Shown here: positions 1 through 6,579 of the stretch, one piece after another
Layout of the letters: each line of letters starts with the position of its first letter
Position numbering within the stretch: position 1 is the first letter of the stretch
Origin: Marinilabiliales bacterium
GTDB lineage: Bacteria > Bacteroidota > Bacteroidia > Bacteroidales > UBA12077
Direction: 5' to 3'
DNA length: 7,533 nt
Assembly: GCA_002869305.1 (NCBI GenBank)
Contig: PKTC01000122.1
Coordinates: 1-7,533 of the forward strand
Notes under the pieces: model-generated
Databases searched by the model: none
Seen by the model: the letters and a program-made list of their open reading frames with translations, nothing else
Told to the model about the DNA's origin: nothing
Made by a program: the position numbers and the translations under genes

Positions 1-2
1 AT

Positions 3-206
3 ACACAATTTAAATTTACAGGAGTTGTGCTGATGCTTGGATATATAACTGATTACTCGACATTTGCATATAGTTATGATGTGCCTTTTTACTTAGGTGG
101 AATTAGTGGGATTATTTCGGGAGCACATGAGGTAACCTTTTTGTATAAATTCATGTATAAAAGCAAGAGAAAAAAAATCAAGGCAATAAAATGTCCTAAA
201 ATTTAG
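3..206 (+). CDS. PorP/SprF-family type IX secretion membrane protein (C-terminal fragment)
   Basis: The frame is open from the window edge to a TAG at 204-206 and gives 67 C-terminal residues; the rest lies upstream. The fragment has alternating beta-strand character, with FKFTGVVLMLGY, then a Y-S-Y-D motif (residues 23-26), then a G-A-H-E motif (40-43) followed by VTFLYKF, a lysine-rich stretch, and the ending AIKCPKI. The YSYD, (S/A)HE and basic tail closing in a Cys-Pro are what I know from the end of the PorP/SprF family. These are outer-membrane beta-barrel proteins of about 300 residues that work with the type IX secretion system or with gliding adhesins. The location just before gldJ supports a T9SS connection. 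The family is often present in several copies, so I cannot say whether this is the core PorP or a SprF-like paralogue. The family call is fairly secure; the exact role is not. Confidence 0.85.
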   Translation, partial: TQFKFTGVVLMLGYITDYSTFAYSYDVPFYLGGISGIISGAHEVTFLYKFMYKSKRKKIKAIKCPKI

Positions 207-225
207 TTATATTTGTGTATTAAAT

Positions 226-258
226 CTTGTTTACAGAAGATAAAAATTACTATATTTG
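226..258 (+). promoter_or_regulatory. Candidate Bacteroidota-type promoter for gldJ
   Basis: The 72-bp gap between the PorP-like gene and gldJ contains TATATTTG at 251-258, a perfect match to the Bacteroidota -7 consensus TAnnTTTG. A CTTG (226-229) lies 21 nt upstream and could serve as a weak -33 element (consensus TTTG). Transcription would start near 265, giving a leader of about 14 nt before the ATG at 279. A second TATATTTG occurs at 208-215 but has no plausible -33 partner. AT-rich DNA yields such matches by chance, so this remains a candidate. Confidence 0.4.
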
Positions 259-278
259 AAATAAAAAATAACATTACC

Positions 279-1790
279 ATGAACGTAAAGTTGAACATTT
301 TCCCTTTAGTATTTATTAGTTTGCTAATTGTAACCGGTTGTAGTTTATTTGGTGGAGGCTCTTCTACTGGACAAACACAAAGTGGAAGTGAATCTACAAC
401 TACCGGCTGGGAGTATAATAATCCAGACAATGGAGGATATGAAGTAAAAAATAATTATGAAGAAAATCCTGGACCTGGATTAGTGCTCATTGAAGGTGGT
501 ACTTATACGATGGGGCAAACTGAACAGGATGTTACGTATGATTGGAACAATGTGCCAAGAAGGGTAACAGTTGCTTCTTTTTATATGGACCAAACTGAAG
601 TAAGAAATGTAGATTATAGAGAATATCTTCATTGGATAAGAAGGGTTTTTGTGGATTATCCCGAAGTTTATCACAATGCTTTACCAGACACATTGGTATG
701 GAGAAGTGCTTTAGCATATAATGAGCCTTATGTAGATTATTATTTCAGACACCCTGCGTATAATGAGTATCCTGTGGTTGGAGTAGACTGGTTACAGGCA
801 AATGATTATTGTGTGTGGAGAACAGACCGTGTAAACGAAATGCGTTTAATCGAAGAAGGCATTCTTGATATGGATCCTAACCAAATTGGAAGGGAGAATT
901 TTAATACAGGTGCTTATTTAGCCGGACAATATGAAGGATTGGTTGTTGAAAATCTACCTTCTTTAGATCCTAATAAGGAAAGTAGAAGAGTAACAATGGA
1001 AGATGGTATTTTATTACCAAAATATAGACTTCCTACAGAGGCTGAATGGGAATATGCGGCAGTTGCTCTTCTTGGGAATACATACGATGAAAGACTTTAC
1101 GAAAGAAGACTTTATCCATGGGATGGTCACAATGTGAGAAACTCAGATCCAAAGAATAGAGGTATTATGATGGCGAACTTCAAACGTGGACGTGGTGATA
1201 TGATGGGTATGGCTGGAGATTTAAACGATAATGGTGCTATAACAGTTCCGGTTACATCTTATTGGCCAAACGATTTCGGATTATATTGTATGGCAGGAAA
1301 TGTGAACGAATGGGTGTTAGATGTTTACCGACCATTATCTTATGAAGATGTAAATGATTTCCGACCATTCCGTGGTAATGTGTTTGAAACAATGGTAAGA
1401 AATGAAGATGGAAGTATAGCTGCTAAGGATAGTTTAGGTCGATTAAAAACAAGACCTATTACTGACGAAGAAGCAGCTGGAAGAACAAATTATCAGAAAG
1501 CAGATTATAGAAATTATCGAGATGGTGATTTGATTTCTAGAGTTGATTTTGATAACCAGGATGAATCAACACGTGGTAGTGCTTCTACCAACGAAATGTA
1601 TTCTCAGGAACTTGGAGATATGACATCTTTGATTACTGATAAAGTAAGAGTTTATAAAGGAGGATCATGGAAGGATAGAGCTTATTGGTTAAATCCTGCG
1701 ACAAGAAGATTTTTAGATCAGGATGAAGCGCGTGATGATATTGGATTTAGATGTGCTATGATTAGTGTGGGAAGTCCTAGTGGTAAATAA
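279..1790 (+). CDS. gldJ: GldJ, gliding motility / type IX secretion lipoprotein
   Basis: This 503-residue lipoprotein belongs to the formylglycine-generating-enzyme (FGE)-sulfatase fold group and most resembles GldJ. In Flavobacterium johnsoniae GldJ (about 560 aa) is an outer-membrane-attached lipoprotein needed for gliding and for T9SS function through GldK stability. The signal peptide is residues 1-20, with lipobox V-T-G-C (acylated C21) and a following Ser/Gly/Thr-rich linker (22-42). The fold starts at GPGLVLIEGGTYTMG (65-79) and carries DWNNVPRRV (88-96), SFYMDQTEV (100-108), YRLPTEAEWEYAA (249-261), AGNVNEWV (339-346), KGGSW (460-464) and DDIGFRC (486-492). The FGE catalytic cysteines after the GGS motif are absent, so it is expected to be structural, not enzymatic. 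GldK/PorK is the nearest alternative, but the GW-YNNPDNGG start, DWNN motif and HPAYNEYPVVGV block fit GldJ. I chose the ATG at 279 because it places the signal peptide at the N-terminus; a TTG at 213 would add 22 residues ahead of it. Confidence 0.92.
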   Translation: MNVKLNIFPLVFISLLIVTGCSLFGGGSSTGQTQSGSESTTTGWEYNNPDNGGYEVKNNYEENPGPGLVLIEGGTYTMGQTEQDVTYDWNNVPRRVTVASFYMDQTEVRNVDYREYLHWIRRVFVDYPEVYHNALPDTLVWRSALAYNEPYVDYYFRHPAYNEYPVVGVDWLQANDYCVWRTDRVNEMRLIEEGILDMDPNQIGRENFNTGAYLAGQYEGLVVENLPSLDPNKESRRVTMEDGILLPKYRLPTEAEWEYAAVALLGNTYDERLYERRLYPWDGHNVRNSDPKNRGIMMANFKRGRGDMMGMAGDLNDNGAITVPVTSYWPNDFGLYCMAGNVNEWVLDVYRPLSYEDVNDFRPFRGNVFETMVRNEDGSIAAKDSLGRLKTRPITDEEAAGRTNYQKADYRNYRDGDLISRVDFDNQDESTRGSASTNEMYSQELGDMTSLITDKVRVYKGGSWKDRAYWLNPATRRFLDQDEARDDIGFRCAMISVGSPSGK

Positions 1791-1811
1791 ATAACATAAT
1801 ATATTATATAT

Positions 1812-1846
1812 AAAAACCTCATTATAGATATGAGGTTTTTTTATTT
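1812..1846 (+). terminator. Intrinsic terminator after gldJ
   Basis: A perfect 11-bp inverted repeat, AAAAACCTCAT (1812-1822) and ATGAGGTTTTT (1830-1840), encloses a 7-nt loop. The T-run extends to 1842 and continues as a T-rich stretch. It begins 21 bp after the gldJ stop. Because the stem is flanked by A's on the left and T's on the right it would work on either strand, but no gene ends here from the right. It lies immediately before murF, which makes its effect on murF expression a real question. Confidence 0.88.
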
Positions 1847-1855
1847 AGGACTAAA

Positions 1856-3148
1856 ATGAATATTGAAGATTTATATAAAATATTTATTAAAAATAAAAAG
1901 GTAACTACTGATAGCAGAATAGTTGAGAAAGATGCTATATTTTTTGCACTAAGAGGTGAAACATTTAATGGGAACAGATATGCTGAAAAAGCTATTGAAA
2001 ATGGATGTTCTTGGGCAATTATTGATGATAAGAAATATGCCAAAGACACAAATTTTATCGTTGTCGATGATGTACTTGAAACTTTGCAAAGATTAGCAAA
2101 TTATCATCGGAAGCAGCTTGGGATAAATATTTTAGCAATTACCGGAACAAACGGAAAAACAACAACAAAAGAATTAGTTGCTTCAGTCTTATCAAAAAAA
2201 TACAAGGTAACTTTTACTAAAGGAAATTTAAATAATCATATTGGAGTGCCACTAACTCTGCTTTCAATGACAGATGATACTCAGATAGGGGTCGTAGAAA
2301 TGGGAGCAAATCATGTGGGTGAGATAAAAAATTTGTGCGAACTAGCAGAGCCAGATTATGGAATTATAACAAATATTGGAAAAGCTCATTTGGAAGGTTT
2401 TGGCTCAATTGAAAATATCATTAATACAAAAAGTGAGCTATATGATTATATAAAGAAGATTAATGGAGAAGTATTTTACAACTTCAATAATGAGCTACTG
2501 GCAAATAAGGTTAGAAGCTTAGAATTAAATGCTATTGATTTTGGAGGTGCAAGTTCAACTGTAAAAGGAAAGCTGTTGCCAAATAATGAGTTATTATCAT
2601 TAGAAATACAAGTAGCAGAGCTTAAATTGGAAATTCATACAAACTTAGTTGGTGACTATAATTTAGAAAATGTGCTGGCTTCTGTGTGTATTGGCAATTA
2701 TTTTGGAGTACAACCAACCGGAATGTTAAAAGCAATCGAAGAGTATGTCCCTAAAAATAACCGATCGCAATTTTTTAAAACCAATAAAAATAACATATAC
2801 CTGGATGCATACAACGCAAATCCTAGTAGCGTTGAATTATCAGTGAATAACTTTGCAGGTTTACAGAAGAAAAATGCTATTGTAATTCTTGGAGACATGT
2901 TAGAACTTGGCAATGAAGCGGTAAGCGAGCATTTAAAAATAGTTAATTTAGTACATCAAAAGGCTTTTAGTAAAGTAATTTTGGTTGGGCAAGTTTATAG
3001 TTCATTAAAAATACCTAATGATTTTCTTCAATTCAAAAATGTAAACGAACTGAAAAAATGGTTGTTAGAAAACAATTTGGATAGTGCAAATGTCCTCATA
3101 AAAGGTTCGCGAGGAATTCAATTAGAAACAATTGTAGAATATTTATAA
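1856..3148 (+). CDS. murF: MurF, UDP-N-acetylmuramoyl-tripeptide--D-alanyl-D-alanine ligase
   Basis: This cytoplasmic ATP-dependent ligase adds D-Ala-D-Ala to the UDP-MurNAc-tripeptide, completing the soluble peptidoglycan precursor. The 430-residue length is normal for MurF. The three Mur-ligase domains can be followed: an N-terminal UDP-binding domain with TTDSR (17-21); a central ATPase domain with the P-loop ITGTNGKTTTKE (95-106), VEMGAN (147-152), NIGKAHLE (173-180) and GDYNLEN (266-272); and a C-terminal domain with DAYNANP (317-323), LGDMLELG (345-352) and KGSRG (416-420). The DAYNANP and LGDMLELG motifs distinguish MurF from MurC, MurD and MurE. An AGGA at 1847-1850, 5 nt before the ATG, is a usable Shine-Dalgarno-like element, unusual for this window. 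The gene is followed by ppa after 9 bp, so the two are probably co-transcribed. It sits downstream of gldJ, as I recall for Flavobacterium. Confidence 0.97.
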   Translation: MNIEDLYKIFIKNKKVTTDSRIVEKDAIFFALRGETFNGNRYAEKAIENGCSWAIIDDKKYAKDTNFIVVDDVLETLQRLANYHRKQLGINILAITGTNGKTTTKELVASVLSKKYKVTFTKGNLNNHIGVPLTLLSMTDDTQIGVVEMGANHVGEIKNLCELAEPDYGIITNIGKAHLEGFGSIENIINTKSELYDYIKKINGEVFYNFNNELLANKVRSLELNAIDFGGASSTVKGKLLPNNELLSLEIQVAELKLEIHTNLVGDYNLENVLASVCIGNYFGVQPTGMLKAIEEYVPKNNRSQFFKTNKNNIYLDAYNANPSSVELSVNNFAGLQKKNAIVILGDMLELGNEAVSEHLKIVNLVHQKAFSKVILVGQVYSSLKIPNDFLQFKNVNELKKWLLENNLDSANVLIKGSRGIQLETIVEYL

Positions 3149-3157
3149 TTAAGAGTT

Positions 3158-3829
3158 ATGGGAAATAAGATAATGGATCCCATTGTGGGAAAATTAATGG
3201 GATTGAGATACAAATCGCATCCCTGGCATGGCGTTGACATTGGAAATGAAGCACCTGAGGTGCTTATTAGTTACATTGAAATGGTGCCAACCGATACCGT
3301 AAAATACGAAGTTGATAAAGTAAGTGGGTATTTAAGACTGGATCGTCCACAGAAATATTCTAATGTAGTACCTGCTCTTTATGGATTTATTCCTCAAACT
3401 TTGAGTGGAAACAGGGTTGGAAAATATTGCGAAGAAAAAACTGGACGGAAAGGAATAGAAGGTGATAACGATCCTATCGATATTTGTATTCTAACTGAAA
3501 AGGAGATAGCACATGGTGATATCCTGGTAAGATCGAGGCCAATTGGTGGTTTTAGGATGATTGATGGCAACGAATCTGATGACAAGATAATAGCCGTTTT
3601 AAATAATGATGCGGTTTATGGAAATTATAAAGACATTACCGATTGTCCGAATCTAATATTGGATAGACTAAAACATTATTTCTTAACCTACAAAGATCTT
3701 CCTGGAAATAAGGCTAATACTGAGATTACACACACTTTTGGAATTGAAGAAGCTCATGAGATAATAAAAAGATCCATGGAAGATTACAGCGAACGTTTCG
3801 ATAATCTTGAAAATATGTTATCCATTTAA
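3158..3829 (+). CDS. ppa: Inorganic pyrophosphatase, family I
   Basis: This soluble Mg-dependent enzyme hydrolyses pyrophosphate to two phosphates, pulling nucleotide-activating and polymerising reactions forward. At 223 residues it is longer than the roughly 175-residue E. coli enzyme. It keeps the family I signature GDNDPIDI (102-109, with D103, D105 and D108), the E-x7-K-Y-E element (E41, K49, Y50, E51), R60, the NYG-like LYGF (74-77), the DDK of the active site (D141, D142, K143) and HYFLTYKDLPG (173-183, Y178 and K179). Extra length comes from the N-terminal segment with YKSHPWHG (18-25), an insert at about 82-101, and a C-terminal helix; I recall this larger form from other Bacteroidota. 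An AAGAG lies just before the ATG at 3158, but a second in-frame ATG at 3173 would remove only five residues (MDPIVGK...) and cannot be excluded. It forms a likely operon with murF, and its stop codon overlaps that of the convergent gene. Confidence 0.96.
   Translation: MGNKIMDPIVGKLMGLRYKSHPWHGVDIGNEAPEVLISYIEMVPTDTVKYEVDKVSGYLRLDRPQKYSNVVPALYGFIPQTLSGNRVGKYCEEKTGRKGIEGDNDPIDICILTEKEIAHGDILVRSRPIGGFRMIDGNESDDKIIAVLNNDAVYGNYKDITDCPNLILDRLKHYFLTYKDLPGNKANTEITHTFGIEEAHEIIKRSMEDYSERFDNLENMLSI
3826..3829. other. Tail-to-tail overlap of two convergent genes
   Basis: The ppa stop TAA occupies 3827-3829 on the + strand and the glycosyltransferase stop occupies 3826-3828 on the - strand, both read from the palindromic TTAA. 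The two operons therefore converge with no spacer, and transcripts from each side must end inside the other coding region or form 3' antisense overlaps. Confidence 0.95.
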
Positions 3830-4854
3830 TTCTTAAAGCTAAGATCAGAAAACAGATGTTTTTTTCTTAGGAAATAATCAAAAACGATACTTCTTGGGTA
3901 TATTTCATCATGATGATTAACTTCGATCTTAAGAAGTTGTTCTTTTCTTTTTATACGCAAGCTATTTAACGATTTATAAAAATGCAGGTGTGCTTTAAAC
4001 ACTACAATAAAGTTTGGAATGGATAATTTTAATAAGAAAATAGAAGCTGACAAACCATCCAAAAGTAATCTTGAAATTATAACCTGGAATAGTTTATTTT
4101 TTGACAAGTTCTTATATAAAAGGAATAGGTTGTTTCTGTAATTCAAAAATAACTTAAATGGACTATTGTTAGGTAGGGTTCCTCCACCAACATGATACAC
4201 AGTAGATTTTGAATTATATACAATGCGATATCCTAAGTTTTTAAGTCGCCAGCATAAATCAATTTCCTCCATATGTGCAAAGAAATCATTATCCAGACCA
4301 CCCACATATTTAAACAATTCGGCGCGAATAACTAAACAAGCTCCCGTTGCCCAAAATATGTCTGTAAGGTCTTCGTATTGTCCATGATCTTTTTCAACTG
4401 TATCCAAAATTCTTCCACGACAAAACGGATACCCATACTTATCAATAAAACCGCCTGCTGCTCCTGCATATTCAAAATAATCTTTGCGGGAGTATGATCT
4501 TATTTTGGGCTGACATGCTGCAATATTATTGTCAGAATCCAACAATTCTATAAGTGGGCTTAACCAATTTTCAGTTACTTCAATATCACTATTAAGTAGC
4601 ACAAAATATTTTGCCTCAATTTGCTCCAGAGCTTTATTGTATCCACCCGTAAAACCATAATTTTTTTCAAAAAGAATTAACCTTATATCTGGAAATTTTT
4701 GATTTAAAAAAATAATTGAATCATCAGTTGAGTTATTATCCGCAATAATTATTTCTGTATCTTGATTCGAAGTATACTTAAGGATATTGGGTAAAAATTT
4801 TTCGAGAAACCTTTTACCGTTCCAATTTAATATTACTACCGCGGTTTTTATCAT
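3826..4854 (-). CDS. Family 2 glycosyltransferase, WbbL/rhamnosyltransferase-like
   Basis: This 342-residue protein has a GT-A type nucleotide-sugar-dependent domain. Visible motifs in order are VVILNWNG (6-13), IADNNSTDDS (37-46), NYGFTGGYN (65-73), the DxD-equivalent LLNSDIEV (86-93), WATGACLVIR (168-177), GGLDNDFFAHMEEIDLCWR (185-203) with the acidic EE-x-D catalytic region, YHVGGGT (220-226) and YRNNL (239-243). This arrangement is typical of the GT2 subgroup that adds rhamnose or related sugars to lipid-linked glycans. The C-terminal part (about 255-290) is hydrophobic and amphipathic and probably holds the protein at the inner membrane face. It is the last gene of the - strand unit, starting 10 bp after the acyltransferase stop. 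From that position I infer a role in lipid A, O-antigen or another envelope glycolipid. Donor and acceptor sugars cannot be read from the sequence. Confidence 0.94.
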   Translation of the reverse strand: MIKTAVVILNWNGKRFLEKFLPNILKYTSNQDTEIIIADNNSTDDSIIFLNQKFPDIRLILFEKNYGFTGGYNKALEQIEAKYFVLLNSDIEVTENWLSPLIELLDSDNNIAACQPKIRSYSRKDYFEYAGAAGGFIDKYGYPFCRGRILDTVEKDHGQYEDLTDIFWATGACLVIRAELFKYVGGLDNDFFAHMEEIDLCWRLKNLGYRIVYNSKSTVYHVGGGTLPNNSPFKLFLNYRNNLFLLYKNLSKNKLFQVIISRLLLDGLSASIFLLKLSIPNFIVVFKAHLHFYKSLNSLRIKRKEQLLKIEVNHHDEIYPRSIVFDYFLRKKHLFSDLSFKN

Positions 4855-4864
4855 TTACTAATTT

Positions 4865-5755
4865 TTAATGAAGAGGAGTTTTTGAGTCGCGTTTGTGCTT
4901 CCAGCGCTTGTGAGACCACAACCATAATTCTGGATTCTTAATGATTAATTCTTCTAAGAAACGAACATGTGTTTCTGTAATTTCATATTCTTTGCAATTA
5001 GAAACATCTTCAAATAATAATTTTGTTTTGATTAAGTATTTTCCTCTTTTGATTCTTTGTGAGTAAGAAAAAACTAGGGCAGCATTTAATTTCTTCGCAA
5101 TTTTTTCGGGGCCCATAAAGATGGCTGTTTCTTGATTTAAAAAAGTAGTCCAGTAGTTACTTGAGGTTTTTGGGGGTCTTTGATCGGCAATAAGACCTAG
5201 AAAGGTTAAAGTATTTTCCCTGTTATACTTCAAAACAGTTTTATAAGCATCATTCATTGTTACAGGGATTGCATCAAATTTTTCACGCATTTTATAAAAC
5301 TGTTTGTCGAAAAATTTATTATTTAATGGTTTGTAAACTCCTAAAACTAAGTGTCTTAAAATTTTAGGAAGCGTTAAGTATATTTCCCAGTTACTATAAT
5401 GTCCGGTTACACCAATAATGCATTTTTTATTATTGTACAATTTTTCCGGAATATCTGTTTCTTCAAATTTTACCATTTGAAGAACCCTTTTCTGCGACAT
5501 TTTAATCAATGCAACATTTTCAACAAAAACATCACTTAGATGATGAAAAAACTTCTTCTGAATTAATTTAATTTCTTTTTCTGATTTCTCAGGGAAAGAA
5601 TTTCTGAGATTTTTATAAACAACCCGTTTTCGATATCTTATGATGTAGAATAACACTATATAAGTAATATCAGCCAAGCCATATAAAATGAAGTGGGGAG
5701 CTCTGCCAAGTAACCAGCTTAACGCGATAAATAAATACACTCCAATTCTTTTCAC
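4865..5755 (-). CDS. LpxL/HtrB-like lipid A (lysophospholipid) acyltransferase
   Basis: This 296-residue membrane-associated protein belongs to the LpxL/LpxM/HtrB family, which moves an acyl chain from acyl-ACP onto lipid A precursors. An N-terminal hydrophobic region (about 4-39, probably one or two membrane segments) is followed by a basic segment (RYRKRVVYKNLRNSFPEKS, 40-58). The catalytic H-x4-E motif is GHYSNWE with H119 and E124. Further family blocks are LIADQRPP (188-195), the F-L-N/G-P-E region (205-217) and the C-terminal WLWSHKRWKHKR (278-289). The start is a GTG at 5755-5753: an in-frame TAA lies two codons upstream and no ATG occurs near the N-terminus. It begins 12 bp after the phosphatase stop and ends 10 bp before the glycosyltransferase start. 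Bacteroidota often have one such enzyme, giving penta-acylated lipid A, but some family members acylate ornithine or other lipids, so the exact acceptor is open. Confidence 0.92.
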   Translation of the reverse strand: MKRIGVYLFIALSWLLGRAPHFILYGLADITYIVLFYIIRYRKRVVYKNLRNSFPEKSEKEIKLIQKKFFHHLSDVFVENVALIKMSQKRVLQMVKFEETDIPEKLYNNKKCIIGVTGHYSNWEIYLTLPKILRHLVLGVYKPLNNKFFDKQFYKMREKFDAIPVTMNDAYKTVLKYNRENTLTFLGLIADQRPPKTSSNYWTTFLNQETAIFMGPEKIAKKLNAALVFSYSQRIKRGKYLIKTKLLFEDVSNCKEYEITETHVRFLEELIIKNPELWLWSHKRWKHKRDSKTPLH

Positions 5756-5771
5756 AGTTTAAACAGTTTAA
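5754..5771. repeat. Perfect 9-bp tandem duplication at a gene junction
   Basis: ACAGTTTAA occurs twice head to tail (5754-5762 and 5763-5771). Read on the coding (-) strand it is TTAAACTGT twice. The unit spans the phosphatase stop codon and the first bases of the GTG start of the acyltransferase, so it sets the spacing between the two genes. One copy fewer would leave 3 bp instead of 12 between stop and start. Confidence 0.9.
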
Positions 5772-6562
5772 TTCTTCATAAATCCTTTTACAACACTCAA
5801 GAACTCCTTGTATGTTAAAGCATTGCTTGCTATTATTTCTTTGCCAAATATATAATTTTTTTCTCCATTAAAATCACAAACTTTACCTCCTGCTTGTTGC
5901 ACGATGAATGCTCCAGCTGCAACGTCCCAGGGACTCAAACTATACTCATAGAAAGCTTCAAATCGGCCACAAGCAACATATACCAAATCAGTGGCTGCTG
6001 ATCCTAATCTTCGCAATCCCCGTGAATGTCTCATAAAATACTCCATGGTTTTCATAAAAGCATCAATTCTATCATAATCATAATATGGAAATCCAGTGGC
6101 AATCAAACTTTTTTCGACTGTTTCTTTTGTTGAAACTGTTACTTCTTCACCATTAAGAAATGCCGGACTATTTTTCCAGGCATAGAAACATTCGTCTAAT
6201 CCTAATTCATGCACAACGCCAAGGACAATCTCATCATTTTCCATTAAAGCAATACTAATGGCATATGGAGTAATCCCATGAATAAAATTTGTTGTTCCAT
6301 CCAAAGGATCAATAATCCAATTATATTTATCTTCTTTGTTTTTTGCAGTACCTTCTTCAGCAATGAAGCCAGCTTCAGGGATAATTTTAGATAATTGATC
6401 AACAATTTTTTGTTCAGAAGTTTTATCTACATAAGTCACAAAATCATGCAATCCTTTTTCCTCAACATTTAGTTCTTTAATATTATTTTTTTCGGAAAGT
6501 ATAAATTGGCCAACACTTTTGGTTATTTCAGTTACTTCAGAACAGATTTTTTTGAGGTCCAT
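5768..6562 (-). CDS. Inositol-monophosphatase-family phosphatase (SuhB-like)
   Basis: This 264-residue protein is a complete member of the Mg-dependent, Li-sensitive IMPase superfamily, which dephosphorylates myo-inositol 1-phosphate and related sugar phosphates. The metal-site motifs are all present: E69/E70 in FIAEEG (66-71), WIIDPLDGTTNF (82-93, with D85, D88 and T90) and SPWDVAAG (210-217, D213). The segments GITPYAISIAL (96-106) and RRLGSAATDLVYVACGR (184-200) are also typical. Length is as expected, and the family's CysQ branch is less likely given the SuhB-like WIIDPLDGTTNF and LRRLGSAA blocks. The ATG at 6562 is the first start after a 64-bp gap behind mtaB. It precedes the lipid A acyltransferase by 12 bp, so it might serve an envelope sugar or inositol-lipid pathway; that is inference from position only. 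A housekeeping SuhB role is equally possible. Confidence 0.95.
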   Translation of the reverse strand: MDLKKICSEVTEITKSVGQFILSEKNNIKELNVEEKGLHDFVTYVDKTSEQKIVDQLSKIIPEAGFIAEEGTAKNKEDKYNWIIDPLDGTTNFIHGITPYAISIALMENDEIVLGVVHELGLDECFYAWKNSPAFLNGEEVTVSTKETVEKSLIATGFPYYDYDRIDAFMKTMEYFMRHSRGLRRLGSAATDLVYVACGRFEAFYEYSLSPWDVAAGAFIVQQAGGKVCDFNGEKNYIFGKEIIASNALTYKEFLSVVKGFMKN

Positions 6563-6579
6563 AGATTCAGTTTAAATGT

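Noticed and set aside
213..278. In-frame TTG giving a 22-residue N-terminal extension of GldJ
   Set aside because: It would put a charged stretch before the lipoprotein signal peptide; the ATG at 279 begins a textbook signal ending in VTGC.
203..717. Open reading frames antisense to the gldJ start region (203-430, 480-674, 532-717)
   Set aside because: They lie opposite a well-supported gene, show no recognisable domain and have no promoter or ribosome site I can support.
1822..2049. 75-codon antisense frame over the murF start, and a similar one at 2698-2913
   Set aside because: Both are shadows of the conserved murF frame, and the first would read out of the terminator hairpin.
3394..3585. 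63-codon antisense frame inside ppa
   Set aside because: It overlaps the conserved pyrophosphatase active-site segment and has no family features.
3839..3870. Hairpin in the glycosyltransferase 3' end as a terminator
   Set aside because: The stem is interrupted, AT-rich and not followed by a T-run on either strand; kept only as part of the convergent-gene finding.
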